A DNA stretch of 64,000 nucleotides from Chloroflexota bacterium (lineage in GTDB: Bacteria > Chloroflexota > Dehalococcoidia > Lucifugimonadales > JADFKI01). Numbering within the stretch: the stretch's first letter is position 1; every line of letters starts with the position of its first letter. The stretch spans positions 186,001 to 250,000 of the forward strand of contig VXNZ01000056.1 in the NCBI GenBank assembly GCA_009840355.1, in the 5' to 3' direction. Both the position numbers and the translations under genes were made by a program. Of the stretch, positions 36,561-46,222 are shown piece after piece. Under the pieces are notes generated by a model. That model did not search any database and was not told the DNA's origin. It saw only the letters and a list, made by a program, of their open reading frames with translations.

Positions 36561-37601
36561 CTACTCCATCGTCAGCACTAATTTGCCGAAGAAGTTTAGC
36601 GCTTCCATAGCTTCGTGCGCTTTTGCGGCTTCTTCTAGTGCGAATGTTTCGTGGATTATGCTGCTGATTACACCTCTGCCGGCTTGTTCGACTATTTGGC
36701 GTAGGTCTTCTTTGCGGCCCATGAAGACGCCGAAGATGGTGTGATAGCGCAGGAACATCAAGCCCATCTGCAGGTCGGCGCGGTAGCCGCTGGTTACGCC
36801 GCAGATGCCGTAACGTCCGCCCATCGCGAGTGACCTTACTGCCGCCGGGTAGAAGTCCGCGCCTACATGGTCTAGCACGACATTTACGCCCTGCCCGTCG
36901 GTGATTTCCTTCACGCGCTCGGCGACATCTTCCGTCGTGTAGTTGATAACCTCGTCCGCTCCGAGTTCTCGCGCCCTCTGCGCCTTTTCCTCGCTGCTGG
37001 TGGTGGTGATGACGCTCGCGCCCAGCACATTCTTCGCGACCTGTATGCCCGCCGTGCCCACGCCGCTGGACGCCGAAGGTATCAGCAGTGTCTCCCACGC
37101 CTTGAGCTGAGCCTTTCGCACGAGTATCGTCCAGCACGGCAGGAACACCGTAGGCAGCGACGCCGCCTGCACATACGATAGCGAATCCGGTATCGGCTCC
37201 ACATTGACAGCAGGCACGCAGACGTATTCCGCATATCCGCCGCTGACGGTCGAACCGAGCATCCTAGCGTTGGGACACAGTTCTTCTTCTCCCGACAGGC
37301 AGAAACGGCACTGGTTGCAGGTGATGCGCGGATTGACCACGACACGCTCGCCCACACCCACGCGGCGCACTTCTCCGCCCACTTCGGCCACCTCGCCGGA
37401 CACGTCGCCACCCAGCACATGCGGTCCCTTGAATCGTATGCGAGTGCCGCGAGCCCCCTGCCGCGTATAGACATCCAGCCGGTTCAACGCGCACGCGCGC
37501 ACGCGCACCTTGACATCGTTGGCGCCTACCTCCGGTTCCGGCAAGTCGCCGTAAGTCAGCGCGTCCGTGCCGCCGTGTTCCGTTATGTAAACTGCCTTCA
37601 A
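36561..37601 (-). CDS. Zinc-type medium-chain alcohol dehydrogenase/quinone oxidoreductase
   Basis: The MDR enzyme has a structural zinc site C-x2-C-x2-C-x7-C (TCNQCRFCLSGEEELC) and the NAD(P) Rossmann motif SGVGTAGIQVAK. The substrate-binding N-terminal domain includes GGDVSGEVAEVG. The substrate is unknown. The TTG start at 37601 is supported by GGAGG six nt upstream; a longer frame from ATG 37628 includes that ribosome-binding site in its reading and is rejected. The protein is 346 aa, the normal length. Confidence 0.87.
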   Translation of the reverse strand: MKAVYITEHGGTDALTYGDLPEPEVGANDVKVRVRACALNRLDVYTRQGARGTRIRFKGPHVLGGDVSGEVAEVGGEVRRVGVGERVVVNPRITCNQCRFCLSGEEELCPNARMLGSTVSGGYAEYVCVPAVNVEPIPDSLSYVQAASLPTVFLPCWTILVRKAQLKAWETLLIPSASSGVGTAGIQVAKNVLGASVITTTSSEEKAQRARELGADEVINYTTEDVAERVKEITDGQGVNVVLDHVGADFYPAAVRSLAMGGRYGICGVTSGYRADLQMGLMFLRYHTIFGVFMGRKEDLRQIVEQAGRGVISSIIHETFALEEAAKAHEAMEALNFFGKLVLTME

Positions 37602-38030
37602 TTCGTCCCTCCAAGTTTCAAGTTTCATTCACGTAAGACAGCGACGCGCCTTTGCAGCAACGCTGCCGTCGATTCCCAAAGTCCCTTCCCCCCTTTAGGG
37701 TAAGGTTAGGCGTACGGGATAACATAAGAAAACACTCAATCATCAATGAATCATCAGCCAAGTTTTCCATCAAAAACAAGCCATCGTGATGGATACGACA
37801 TCCGCGATAGCACCGCCATGGCACCGCAACCGCATAGGCGCCGCCTGCTTTCTGATATTATACGACTATGGAGCCTACGGTATGGATATATTCTGTGAGG
37901 GGTTGGTAATTGCGGGCATCGGTGTTTCGTTCATGCTTACGCCCTAGCCTTCCTCTTGATGGGAAGGGACAATAAGAATTATCGGAACAATTGAAACTGC
38001 TCTATTACAATACGCACAGGAGGAATGAAT
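37602..38030. other. Divergent intergenic region with a G/C-tract repeat, no gene seen
   Basis: The region holds a G/C-tract repeat copy at 37682-37718 (GTCCCTTCCCCCC, then AAGGTTAGGCG) and a partial one at 37950-37972 (CTTCCTCTTGATGGGAAGG). No ORF of plausible composition exists. An AGGAGG site just before 38031 serves the downstream gene. Confidence 0.5.
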
Positions 38031-39860
38031 ATGACAGAACGCTACGAAGACATGCTATTGCCGAACCAGCGGGACAAGACCATTAGCCGCGTGGTGCAAG
38101 CGCTGAAGGCGAACGGCGATTTATCGGCGGAAACGGTGGCCAGATTCAGACAGTTATTACGCAAGGGTAAGCCCATCCCCGGCTTCAATAAAGACCCTGT
38201 CAAGGCACCCCCGCCGCAACTGAAGCAGCACATCACCGAGCGTGTGGAAATCCTTCCGGAATTCGGACCCGTCATCGTCGAAGCTTGGGCGGAAGCCGAG
38301 CAGGGGCTGCGCGAAGTCGTCGACGAACATCTCAATGGAATCGACAAGGCGGTTTTTCTCGCGGATGAAGCGGATGAGGATTTTTGGGATACGCAAGTCG
38401 CGCTGCTGGCTGAAAAGCACGACGACTTCGATGAAGACGACATACTGCAGATGACCAAAGCCCGCTTCGCCTACGCAAGAATGCACGCGAAGTCCGAGAG
38501 CGACGAGAACGCTTCGTCTGAGGATGCGACGGGCGGCACAGTTCTTGCGGCAGCAACGCGGGCCGAGTTGGAACTGGCGCTGAACACCATGCTCACTGCG
38601 CTGGGAGACACGCCCGCGACCGCTGCTATCTGGCAAGATACCATCCCCGCGTTCGCCGAATCGTTGCAAGAAATATCCGTACGAAAGGACGAAGAGCGAC
38701 TTCGCATCGGCGGCTTGCTCGACGACCTGAACGCCATATTCAGCGACTTCGAGGCAGAGTTCGCATTCTTCTGGCAGCAGAGCGCAGACTGGGATATAGA
38801 TTACCTCGCGCATGCGATGGCAACTCTCGAAGGCGTGGACGATGCCAAGCAGACGCTGGCGGCATTCAGGACAGACCTCGACGCGTACCGACAGATTCAG
38901 CCGCGAGCGGAAACCTTCGCAGCGGAACAGGAACGCCGGGAGCAGCGCAACGTCCTAGAAGAAACCATCGTCGGGACACTCACGAAATTGCACGAAATCG
39001 CGCAGATGTCCGTTGCGCCCGCCTGTGATGCAACGCCGGACGATTCGCAGTCCGGTGCAGATGATGCGGACGCACCGGACGGAACGCAGACTGCGGCCAC
39101 GCAACACGAGACAGTCGCGAATCTTCAGGACGAGCTTTCCGCGCTGCAAGAGCAGTACGATGCCTTACAGACCACCAACGAAGAGTTGACGCAAGACAAC
39201 GCCCTGACGACAGACGGCTTCCGCGCGCTGCAAACCCAAGTAAACGCACTGCAGGGCGAGGTCACCGGGCTGAATGCCGACAAGAAGACGCTGTCCGACG
39301 AGGTGGCGGAGCTGAAAGACCAGCTGCGAATCAGCGAGGCGCAGGAGCTGAACTGGCGCAGCGCGTACGAGTCCGAAGTGAGCAACCGAGACGCCGCCGC
39401 GCCGGAGCCGATGATTGCCGAAGTCGAGAGCGTGCGGCAGGCTTGGGAGCTGGCGGAACAGCGATACCGCGACCGGCTGGCGTTTCGCCTGAACAAGAAG
39501 TCGGATCCCGACTACAACTACAGCAGGCCTAAGGAAGTCTGGAGCGCTCTGGAGTGGCTTGCGACGACATATCACGGCTCGCAGACCGGCGCATCGCGCG
39601 TCGTGGATTTGGACGACTCCATCCGCAACACTTGCAGCGGCTGGCGGTACGCTGCCGATCAGACGGACACCACCTTTAACATGTACCGCGAGTGGTACAC
39701 GACTAGCAAGGACGGCACGACTTACGAGCTGCGCAAGCACATCGGCAAGGGTATCGGCCGCGATAGCAACGTCATCCGCATCGCCTTCGCCTGGGACGAA
39801 GACTCCGAGCGCGTACTCGTCGGCTACATAGGACCCCACCAGCGCAGCCGCGGGTCGTAA
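38031..39860 (+). CDS. Large acidic coiled-coil protein with compact C-terminal domain, unknown function
   Basis: The 609-aa protein is not a recognised family. Residues 1-100 are helical and basic-to-acidic; 100-330 form a helical acidic region; about 365-475 is a strong coiled coil (LQDELSALQEQYDALQTTNE, then LQTQVNALQGEVTGL). The last 130 residues form a separate globular domain, with Trp and Tyr-rich segments (EVWSALEWLATTYHG) and a beta-rich end (ELRKHIGKGIG, then VIRIAFAWDEDSERVLVGYIG). That final part resembles RelE-like beta-sheet folds, but this is an impression. The start at 38031 uses AGGAGG seven nt away (38025 is an in-frame ATG too close to it). It is monocistronic and may be a defence or surface-sensing protein. 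Confidence 0.72.
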   Translation: MTERYEDMLLPNQRDKTISRVVQALKANGDLSAETVARFRQLLRKGKPIPGFNKDPVKAPPPQLKQHITERVEILPEFGPVIVEAWAEAEQGLREVVDEHLNGIDKAVFLADEADEDFWDTQVALLAEKHDDFDEDDILQMTKARFAYARMHAKSESDENASSEDATGGTVLAAATRAELELALNTMLTALGDTPATAAIWQDTIPAFAESLQEISVRKDEERLRIGGLLDDLNAIFSDFEAEFAFFWQQSADWDIDYLAHAMATLEGVDDAKQTLAAFRTDLDAYRQIQPRAETFAAEQERREQRNVLEETIVGTLTKLHEIAQMSVAPACDATPDDSQSGADDADAPDGTQTAATQHETVANLQDELSALQEQYDALQTTNEELTQDNALTTDGFRALQTQVNALQGEVTGLNADKKTLSDEVAELKDQLRISEAQELNWRSAYESEVSNRDAAAPEPMIAEVESVRQAWELAEQRYRDRLAFRLNKKSDPDYNYSRPKEVWSALEWLATTYHGSQTGASRVVDLDDSIRNTCSGWRYAADQTDTTFNMYREWYTTSKDGTTYELRKHIGKGIGRDSNVIRIAFAWDEDSERVLVGYIGPHQRSRGS

Positions 39861-40002
39861 TCTTCAAGCCGCTTTCAATTTTCGATACGGAAGAATCGCC
39901 CAAGAATCAGCAACGAACAGCACGACCCACAATTACCATAAGTCACATTAACACAACCTACAAGCACCACAAGCCGCCACAATCAAGGCAAGGAGGCATG
40001 CA

Positions 40003-40953
40003 ATGGAATTCGGATTTGGAGTGCCTAGCCGCGGGCCCCTGGCATCGCTGGAAAATATCGTCACACTGGCGCAGCAAGGCGAGCAGATGGGCTTCGACAT
40101 TCTCAGCGTCAGCGACCACATAGTCGTGCCCACGAGCATCGACTCAATCTACCCGTACAATGACACCGGCGAGTTCGTCAGCTCGGCGTCCGGCGAGTAT
40201 ATGGAACAGCTCGTCACCATCAGCTACTTGGCGGGCATCACATCCACCATCAAGTTGCTCACATCGGTCATGGTTTTGCCGCACCGCGCGCCCGTGCTCA
40301 CGGCGAAGATTCTCTCGACCATCGATGTCGTGTCGCAGGGCAGGCTCATCGTGGGCTGCGGCGTCGGCTGGATGCGCGAGGAGTTCGAGGCGATCGACGC
40401 GCCGCCATACGAAGAGCGCGGCGCGGTCAGCAACGAGTACATCGCCGCGTTCAAGGAACTGTGGACAAGCGACAACCCGACATTCGACGGTAAGTATTGC
40501 AGCTTCTCCGACATCAGTTTCGCGCCGAAGCCGGTGCAGCAGCCGCACCCGCCCATCTGGATAGGCGGCGAAAGCCCGCCCGCACTGCGCCGCGCAGCCC
40601 AGCTCGGCGACGCGTGGTATCCGATATGCAGCAACCCGAAATTCCCGGTCGGCACATTCGACCAACTCGCCGAATACCACGCGCGTGTGCGCGCCAATGC
40701 GGAGCGCGTCGGCAGAGACCCGGCGACGCTCGATTTCGCGTACAGCGTGAACTGGTACAGCGATGCCGGCGCGCAGGAAGTTGACGGCGAGCGCCGCCTG
40801 CTCACAGGGGACCCGGCGCAGGTCGCCGCCGACATCAACCGCCTAGAAAGTATGGGCATCAACCACCTGATGCTCAACTTCCCCACCGACAGCGTGGACG
40901 AGACGCTCGCCGCGATGGATAGGTTCGTCAGCAATGTGAAGCCGCTGCTGTAG
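40003..40953 (+). CDS. LLM-class F420/flavin-dependent oxidoreductase
   Basis: The TIM-barrel luciferase-like fold is shown by GFDILSVSDHIVVP, the non-prolyl cis-peptide region STIKLLTSVMVLPHRAP and the cofactor-binding GRLIVGCGVGWMREEFEA. The TIGR03619-type end motif is GINHLMLNFP. F420 is likely, although FMN cannot be excluded from sequence. At 316 aa it is normal. AAGGAGG lies upstream of the ATG. It is followed by the PIG-L gene after 59 bp. Confidence 0.9.
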   Translation: MEFGFGVPSRGPLASLENIVTLAQQGEQMGFDILSVSDHIVVPTSIDSIYPYNDTGEFVSSASGEYMEQLVTISYLAGITSTIKLLTSVMVLPHRAPVLTAKILSTIDVVSQGRLIVGCGVGWMREEFEAIDAPPYEERGAVSNEYIAAFKELWTSDNPTFDGKYCSFSDISFAPKPVQQPHPPIWIGGESPPALRRAAQLGDAWYPICSNPKFPVGTFDQLAEYHARVRANAERVGRDPATLDFAYSVNWYSDAGAQEVDGERRLLTGDPAQVAADINRLESMGINHLMLNFPTDSVDETLAAMDRFVSNVKPLL

Positions 40954-41012
40954 CGTGGTAATTTGCGTCGATACACAGCACGAGCATGATGAATAGACAG
41001 GAAGGTGATTGA

Positions 41013-41744
41013 TTGAATATGACAGGCGATAGACTGCTTGCGCTACCGGAAGACTGGGACTGCATGCTGGCGGTCGCGGCGCATCCGGACGATTTGGAGT
41101 ATGGCGCAGCGAGCGCGATAGCCCGTTGGACATCGCAAGGCAAGCGGGTAACCTACCTGATGGTTACGAGAGGCGAGGCGGGCATAGACGCGATGACGCC
41201 GGAGGTGGCAGGTCCGCTGCGCGAGCAGGAAGAGCTGGACAGCGCCGCAGTGGTCGGCGTGGACACCGTAGAGTTTCTGAACTACACGGACGGCATAGTC
41301 GAGTATGGATTGCCGCTGCGCCGCGACCTCGCGCGTTCCATCCGCAGGCACAAGCCAGACATCGTACTCACCAACAACTTCGAGCTGCGCTGGGGCGGCG
41401 GGCAGTTCAACATGGCGGACCATCGCGCCGTCGGTCTGGCGACGCTGGACTCCGCAAGAGACGCAGGCAACCGATGGATATTTCCCGAGCTGCTGGACGA
41501 AGGCTACGAGCCTTGGAACGGCGTGCGCACCGTGCTGACGGGCGGCGCGGCAGACTCCACGCATGCCGTCGATGTAACGGACTTCATCGACAAGGGCGTG
41601 GAATCGCTGGAAAAGCACCGCGTCTATATTGACAACCTAGGCGTGGACTTCGACCCGGACACCTTCCTAACCTTCAACGCCGCCGCCACCGGCGAACGCT
41701 TCGGCTGCGACTACGCCGTAGCCTTCGAAGTGTTTCAGATTTAG
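41013..41744 (+). CDS. PIG-L family (LmbE-type) deacetylase
   Basis: The zinc-dependent deacetylase motif AHPDDLEYG (about residues 23-31) supplies the catalytic base and metal ligands. A second ligand comes from NMADHRAVGLATLD (about 133-146). LmbE/PIG-L enzymes deacetylate N-acetylglucosamine derivatives (for example bacillithiol and mycothiol precursors), but the substrate here is unknown. The TTG start at 41013 follows GGAAGG with 7 nt spacing; the ATG at 41019 is a possible alternative. It probably forms an operon with the upstream LLM oxidoreductase. Confidence 0.88.
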   Translation: MNMTGDRLLALPEDWDCMLAVAAHPDDLEYGAASAIARWTSQGKRVTYLMVTRGEAGIDAMTPEVAGPLREQEELDSAAVVGVDTVEFLNYTDGIVEYGLPLRRDLARSIRRHKPDIVLTNNFELRWGGGQFNMADHRAVGLATLDSARDAGNRWIFPELLDEGYEPWNGVRTVLTGGAADSTHAVDVTDFIDKGVESLEKHRVYIDNLGVDFDPDTFLTFNAAATGERFGCDYAVAFEVFQI

Positions 41745-41944
41745 GCGCGTAGTCGGTCTTCCAATGGCGTCTCTTTGTCCCTTACGTCTGTCGGTCCCGA
41801 TGAGAGGAAGCTAGGAAGGGGACAAAGCGAAATACGCCGCCCGCCAGCGCGCTATTGCGAATGGGGGCAGGTCAAGATAATATGTGCCTGTAAGATTCGT
41901 GCTTGTGATACGCGGTGTCGCAAGCTTGCATGTGAGGCGGATTT

Positions 41945-42472
41945 ATGGCGAATGTTGTGCTCGTAACGGATATGGTCGTCGGCTTTATGGAAGACGGGCA
42001 TAACCTGTATTGCGGGGACGCCGCGCGCGAAATTATCCCGAATGTGCAACGCCTCATAGAGAGCGAGCAGGCGGCGGGCGGTAGCGTCGTGTTCATATGC
42101 GACACGCACGACCCGGACGACCTCGAGTTCGAGATGTTCCCCGTGCATTGCGTTCGCGGCACGGGAGAGCCGGATATCATCCCCGAACTGAGTGGTTACG
42201 AAGGCATTCACCTGACCAAGCGCCGCTACAGCGCGTTCTTCGAGACGAACCTCGCGGGCATACTCGCCGAACTTCAGCCGGAACGCGTCATCGTCTGCGG
42301 CGTGTGCACCGACATCTGCGTGATGCACACCGTCGCGGATGCGCGCAACCGCGACTACGCCGTGTATGTCCCGCTGGACTGCGTCGCGTCATTCGACGAA
42401 CAGGCTCACGCCAACGCATTGGAGCACATGGAGAAAATCCTAGGCGCACGGCTGGTAGGTGCCCCGCAGTAA
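41945..42472 (+). CDS. Isochorismatase-fold cysteine hydrolase, nicotinamidase-like
   Basis: The catalytic triad is D9 (VLVTDMVVGF), K92 (HLTKRRYSAF) and C125 (CGVCTDICVMHTVADARNR). The metal-binding D53-x-H55 (ICDTHDP) and the nicotinamidase-type FPVHCVRGT (H68) are present, but the second His of the usual D-x-H...H metal site is not obvious. Nicotinamide to nicotinate hydrolysis is the best guess, supported by the NAPRTase-like gene 167 bp downstream. No strong Shine-Dalgarno is seen, other than GAGGCGG before the ATG. Confidence 0.85.
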   Translation: MANVVLVTDMVVGFMEDGHNLYCGDAAREIIPNVQRLIESEQAAGGSVVFICDTHDPDDLEFEMFPVHCVRGTGEPDIIPELSGYEGIHLTKRRYSAFFETNLAGILAELQPERVIVCGVCTDICVMHTVADARNRDYAVYVPLDCVASFDEQAHANALEHMEKILGARLVGAPQ

Positions 42473-42639
42473 ACGGGCGCGTTACAATAGTCCGCTTCCG
42501 AATGAATATCAACCAAGCAAGGCACTATTCTCTATTCGATTCGCCCCCATTCAAACATTCCCGAATCAATCATTCCCGGATAAACGGGACGGAACGATTC
42601 CTGTAATCGCAAATCCAAGACGGTAACGGACAGGCATAT

Positions 42640-43638
42640 ATGACCACTTCCAATTTTGAACTCGCACCATCCTTGCTGGTTGGCGATCGCACCGATGTGC
42701 AGTCGCAGCGGACGCAGACCATCCTGCGCACCGAGAATATCAGCCCGACTGTGACGCTGGAGTTCAGTCCGACGCGCGACGGCGTGCTGTGCGGCATCGG
42801 CGAAGTCCGCGTGCTGCTGGGCAGGGTGCTGCCGGAGACCGGGGTTGAAGTCTGGGCGCTTAACGAAGGCCGCGCGATGGTGGCAGGCGAAGTCGCGCTG
42901 CGGATCAAAGCCGCGTACACGGTCATCGGGCTGTACGAGAAGACGATATGCGGAATGCTGGCGTCGTCAAGCGGCTGGGCGACCGCCGCCCGCGAGTGCG
43001 TGGATGCCGCGGGCAACATCCCCGTCGTCTGCGCATCGCCCGCTCACGCGCATCCCAACGTCGTGCCGCTGATAGACTACGCGGCGGTAATCGGCGGCTG
43101 CGTCGCGGTCTCATCCACGCTGGGGGCGCGGCTCGCCGGCGTAACGCCTACCGGCTACATGCAGCACGCCCTGCCGCTGTTGCTCGGCAACACCATCGAC
43201 GCGCTGCAATCGTATGATCGGCACATGCCGCTGGAAGTCCCCAGAATCGCGATATTAGACACTTTCAAGGACGAGGCGGAAGAGGCGCTCAATGTTGCGC
43301 ACGCGCTGGGTAATCGGCTGCGCGGTGTGAATCTCAGCACGCCCGCAGAGCGTGGCGGCGTAACGCCCGGCTTGGTGAAGGAGATTCGCGCGAAATTGGA
43401 CACAAATGGCTTCCAGCATGTGGACATCTTCGTCACGGACGGCGTGAACAAGGATACAATCCGCGATTTCGTGGAGCAGGGAGCGCCCGTGAACGGCTTC
43501 AGCGTGGACGAGGCGATAGGCGGCGCGCCACCGCTGAGCTTCGATGCGGAGATTCACGAAATCGATGGCACGCCCACAGCCCGACGCGGCAGAATGCCCG
43601 GCATAACCCCCAGCCCCCGCCTAGATCGCATTATGTAG
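42640..43638 (+). CDS. Nicotinate phosphoribosyltransferase-like protein
   Basis: The protein resembles short nicotinate phosphoribosyltransferase family members. It has GEVALRIKAAYTVIGLYEKT, the core catalytic-barrel segment, and AILDTFKDEAEEALNVAHAL followed by VNLSTPAERGG. The last regions correspond to the ribose/phosphate contacts. It makes nicotinate mononucleotide from nicotinate and PRPP in NAD salvage. The paired nicotinamidase-like gene upstream supports this. The family assignment is by resemblance; nicotinamide-type or quinolinate-type activity is less likely. Confidence 0.72.
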   Translation: MTTSNFELAPSLLVGDRTDVQSQRTQTILRTENISPTVTLEFSPTRDGVLCGIGEVRVLLGRVLPETGVEVWALNEGRAMVAGEVALRIKAAYTVIGLYEKTICGMLASSSGWATAARECVDAAGNIPVVCASPAHAHPNVVPLIDYAAVIGGCVAVSSTLGARLAGVTPTGYMQHALPLLLGNTIDALQSYDRHMPLEVPRIAILDTFKDEAEEALNVAHALGNRLRGVNLSTPAERGGVTPGLVKEIRAKLDTNGFQHVDIFVTDGVNKDTIRDFVEQGAPVNGFSVDEAIGGAPPLSFDAEIHEIDGTPTARRGRMPGITPSPRLDRIM

Positions 43639-43714
43639 GGCAGTGTAAGGCGACTTTACCCGCGTCATTTCTGTCATTTATAAGCCTAGGCTAGGCACGA
43701 CCCTAGTTCAGATT

Positions 43715-43751
43715 ACCCTTCCCCTTTCTGGGGGAAGTTTGGGATTGGGTT
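43715..43751. repeat. G/C-tract palindromic repeat copy
   Basis: ACCCTTCCCCTTTCTGGGGG followed by AAGTTTGGGATTGGG belongs to the family listed at 27327. It lies between the NAPRTase-like gene and the second Uma2 gene. The rest of the 234-bp gap shows no gene. Confidence 0.5.
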
Positions 43752-43884
43752 GCTTTAACTTCAGGTACACTAGGGCGAAGGCTCCTGCGAAGTCGTCCTC
43801 GTTCAAGGCGCGATTCTATTCTGTGATACAATGTCCTCAAAGTATTCGCGTGTTTCATAGCGGCTACGACCAGTGAGGATGAAC

Positions 43885-44607
43885 ATGACCATGCAAGGCG
43901 TCGCCCAGCCTACAAAGGCTGCAGGCAAGTACGCTCACATAATTCCATTGCCGGATCCGCCGAGAGAGCCTGATATGCAGCAGACAATGCGACTGCTCGA
44001 TTTCGGAAGCATCGTCCGCTATCACTTCGCGCACCGTGACGATGTGCTTGTGGCGGGCGAAGGCTACTTGCGGCACGATGGCGAGAACGACTCCGAGAAC
44101 TTCGTACCTGACTGCATAGTAACCTTTGGAGTAGATCCGCAGGCGATCGTGGCGCGCAACGGCTATGTGATAAGCGAAGTGGGCAAGCCGCCCGACTTCG
44201 TTCTAGAAGTAGCATCTCGCAGTACAGGCAGGCGCGATTACACGGTGAAGCGTGAGGGATACGCCGCTTATGGAGTGCGCGAGTATTGGCGGTTCGATCA
44301 CACGGGCGGCGAGTTCCATGACGCGGCGCTCGCAGGCGATACGCTCATCGGCAACCACTACGAAGCGATGGAAATTCACCACGAGTCGGACGGCCTGATT
44401 TGGGGGCACAGTCCCATATTGGGGTTGGATATATGCTGGGACAAGGAACAGATACGCTTGCGCGATCCCTCCACCGGCGCTTTCATACCCACGCCCGAAG
44501 AATCCGCGGCCCACGCGAAAGAAGCCGAAGCGCGGGCAGAAGCTTCCGAGGCGGAAAATAGACTGTTGCGCGAGCGCGTTAGAATGCTTGAAGACAGACC
44601 ATCGTAA
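43885..44607 (+). CDS. Second Uma2 family protein with C-terminal coiled coil
   Basis: This is a paralogue of the gene at 34570. Asp comes from FVPDCIVTFG, and Glu from PDFVLEVASRSTG. The YAAYGVREYWRFDHTGG segment is shared. The C-terminus is a coiled coil (EAEARAEASEAENRLLRERV). The two copies differ throughout, so they are not recent duplicates. The ATG at 43885 follows GAGG with 6 nt spacing; GTG 43873 and ATG 43879 are alternatives. The function is not established. Confidence 0.85.
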   Translation: MTMQGVAQPTKAAGKYAHIIPLPDPPREPDMQQTMRLLDFGSIVRYHFAHRDDVLVAGEGYLRHDGENDSENFVPDCIVTFGVDPQAIVARNGYVISEVGKPPDFVLEVASRSTGRRDYTVKREGYAAYGVREYWRFDHTGGEFHDAALAGDTLIGNHYEAMEIHHESDGLIWGHSPILGLDICWDKEQIRLRDPSTGAFIPTPEESAAHAKEAEARAEASEAENRLLRERVRMLEDRPS

Positions 44608-44695
44608 GTGCGGGATGTGTCGGATAACGAGCCCTAAAGAGTTTTCTCAGCCTTGCGTCCAATATCCTGTATTTCGTTCCAATATGACAAGGCGT

Positions 44696-46222
44696 TCACG
44701 AGGCATAATTTACTTCAAGCCGCAGCACGCGCTTCGTCGTATCCGTGATGCGCGCCCAGTCTGCGATGCGCCAGGCGGGAACGCACACTATTCCGCGCTC
44801 GGATACCAGCAGCGGCAAGCCTTCGCGCCATCTTCGTGGCACCCGCGCGTCTATCATGAACGCTCGCAGCGACTTGCTACCTGCCATGCCTAACGGCTGG
44901 AACCTGTCCCCCGGCTGTCGTGCCCGTATCCGCAGCCCGCTGCCTACGCTGTCGAGGTCCAGCGACTCCACGATTGTCGTGCCGTCTTGCCATTCTGCAG
45001 ACGCGGCGATTTTGCGTGCATCGGCGACCGTCTTTTCATGTTCGGGTGCTTTTAATTCTTCTATGGTAGCTCTGATTCGCCAAACGCCCGTCTGAACTTC
45101 ACCCGGCACTGTAAGCGGAAACTCGCCGCGCAGTTTGGGCAACGACGACAGCCGCTCATCGAGCGCGTCAGCATTGCCGATGAACGCCTTGCCGTAGTCT
45201 GTTGTGAAGCACAATCGTCCGGGCAGGTTCAACATCTTGCCGGGCGCGCTGCTTAATAGGCGTGTCGCGTCTAGGATGCTCCGTTGCGTTATTTCGCCAC
45301 CGACTGCTTCGATGGCGTGACGCAGCACATAGCTTTGAATCGCGGGATGTTCGTGGCGCAGCGCGGCGGTGTTTAGTGCTACGACCTTGCTGTGTCCGTC
45401 GCCGGTCAGTTGTGCCACATCGCCCCACATGGCGGCGGCGTGTTCTCGAATGTAATCGCTGTCTTGCGTGGCGTTTCGCGCCAGACGCAGCAGCGCCGCT
45501 TGCATTGACGGGTTCAGCTGTTCCAGCAAGGGCATTAGCTCCAAGCGGACGCGGTTTCGCAGAAACTCCGGCGATGTGTTCGATGAATCAATGCGCGGTG
45601 TCAGACCTAGCGCGGCGCAGTATGCATGAGTCTGTGCGCGAGTCGCACTCAACAGCGGGCGGAACAACGCGATTGCCTTGTCCTTGCCATCGCCCTTGCG
45701 CTCGCTCATCCCAGCGATGCGCCGCGTGTCCAGCGTCTGCATTCCGCGTATGCCGTCCAAGCCACTGCCGCGAATTATATGCATCAGCACGGTCTCCGCC
45801 TGGTCGTCCGCCGTGTGTCCGAGCGCGATGGCATCCGCGCCGTACTGTTCGGCTGCATCGGCGAGGAAAGCGTAGCGCACTTGCCGCGCCGCATCTTCGA
45901 GAGATAATCTGCGCTTATCACGATACGCGGCAACATCCGCACTTTCGCAGGTGAATGGGATGCCGATTTGCGCGAATGTGGACACCGCGAACTCTGCGTC
46001 TGCATCCGATTCCGCGCCGCGCAGTCTATGGTTGAGGTGCGCGCCGTACAGGGTCAGCCCACAGTCGTTTCGCGCGCTATGCAAGGCATGCAGCAGTGTC
46101 AGGGAGTCGGGACCGCCGGACAGCGCGACGAGAATGCGCCTGCCCGCAAGGTCGTGTTCTACTAGAGCGTCGGAGACGCGCCGCCGAATTGCGCCGACAA
46201 GACGGCTATCATCCGCCCGCAT
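44696..46222 (-). CDS. tilS: tRNA(Ile)-lysidine synthase TilS
   Basis: TilS adds lysine to C34 of tRNA-Ile2 so that it reads AUA. The N-terminal PP-loop ATP pyrophosphatase motif is ALSGGPDSLTLLHAL (about residues 33-47). The family features HLNHRLRGAESDADAEF and ALGHTADDQAETVLM (about 133-147) follow. The C-terminal lid includes RQPGDRFQPLGMAGSKSL. At 508 aa it is at the upper end of the range. AAGGAACG precedes the ATG. It overlaps the CBS-domain gene upstream by 14 bp (46209-46222) and is the last gene of that run. Confidence 0.95.
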   Translation of the reverse strand: MRADDSRLVGAIRRRVSDALVEHDLAGRRILVALSGGPDSLTLLHALHSARNDCGLTLYGAHLNHRLRGAESDADAEFAVSTFAQIGIPFTCESADVAAYRDKRRLSLEDAARQVRYAFLADAAEQYGADAIALGHTADDQAETVLMHIIRGSGLDGIRGMQTLDTRRIAGMSERKGDGKDKAIALFRPLLSATRAQTHAYCAALGLTPRIDSSNTSPEFLRNRVRLELMPLLEQLNPSMQAALLRLARNATQDSDYIREHAAAMWGDVAQLTGDGHSKVVALNTAALRHEHPAIQSYVLRHAIEAVGGEITQRSILDATRLLSSAPGKMLNLPGRLCFTTDYGKAFIGNADALDERLSSLPKLRGEFPLTVPGEVQTGVWRIRATIEELKAPEHEKTVADARKIAASAEWQDGTTIVESLDLDSVGSGLRIRARQPGDRFQPLGMAGSKSLRAFMIDARVPRRWREGLPLLVSERGIVCVPAWRIADWARITDTTKRVLRLEVNYAS

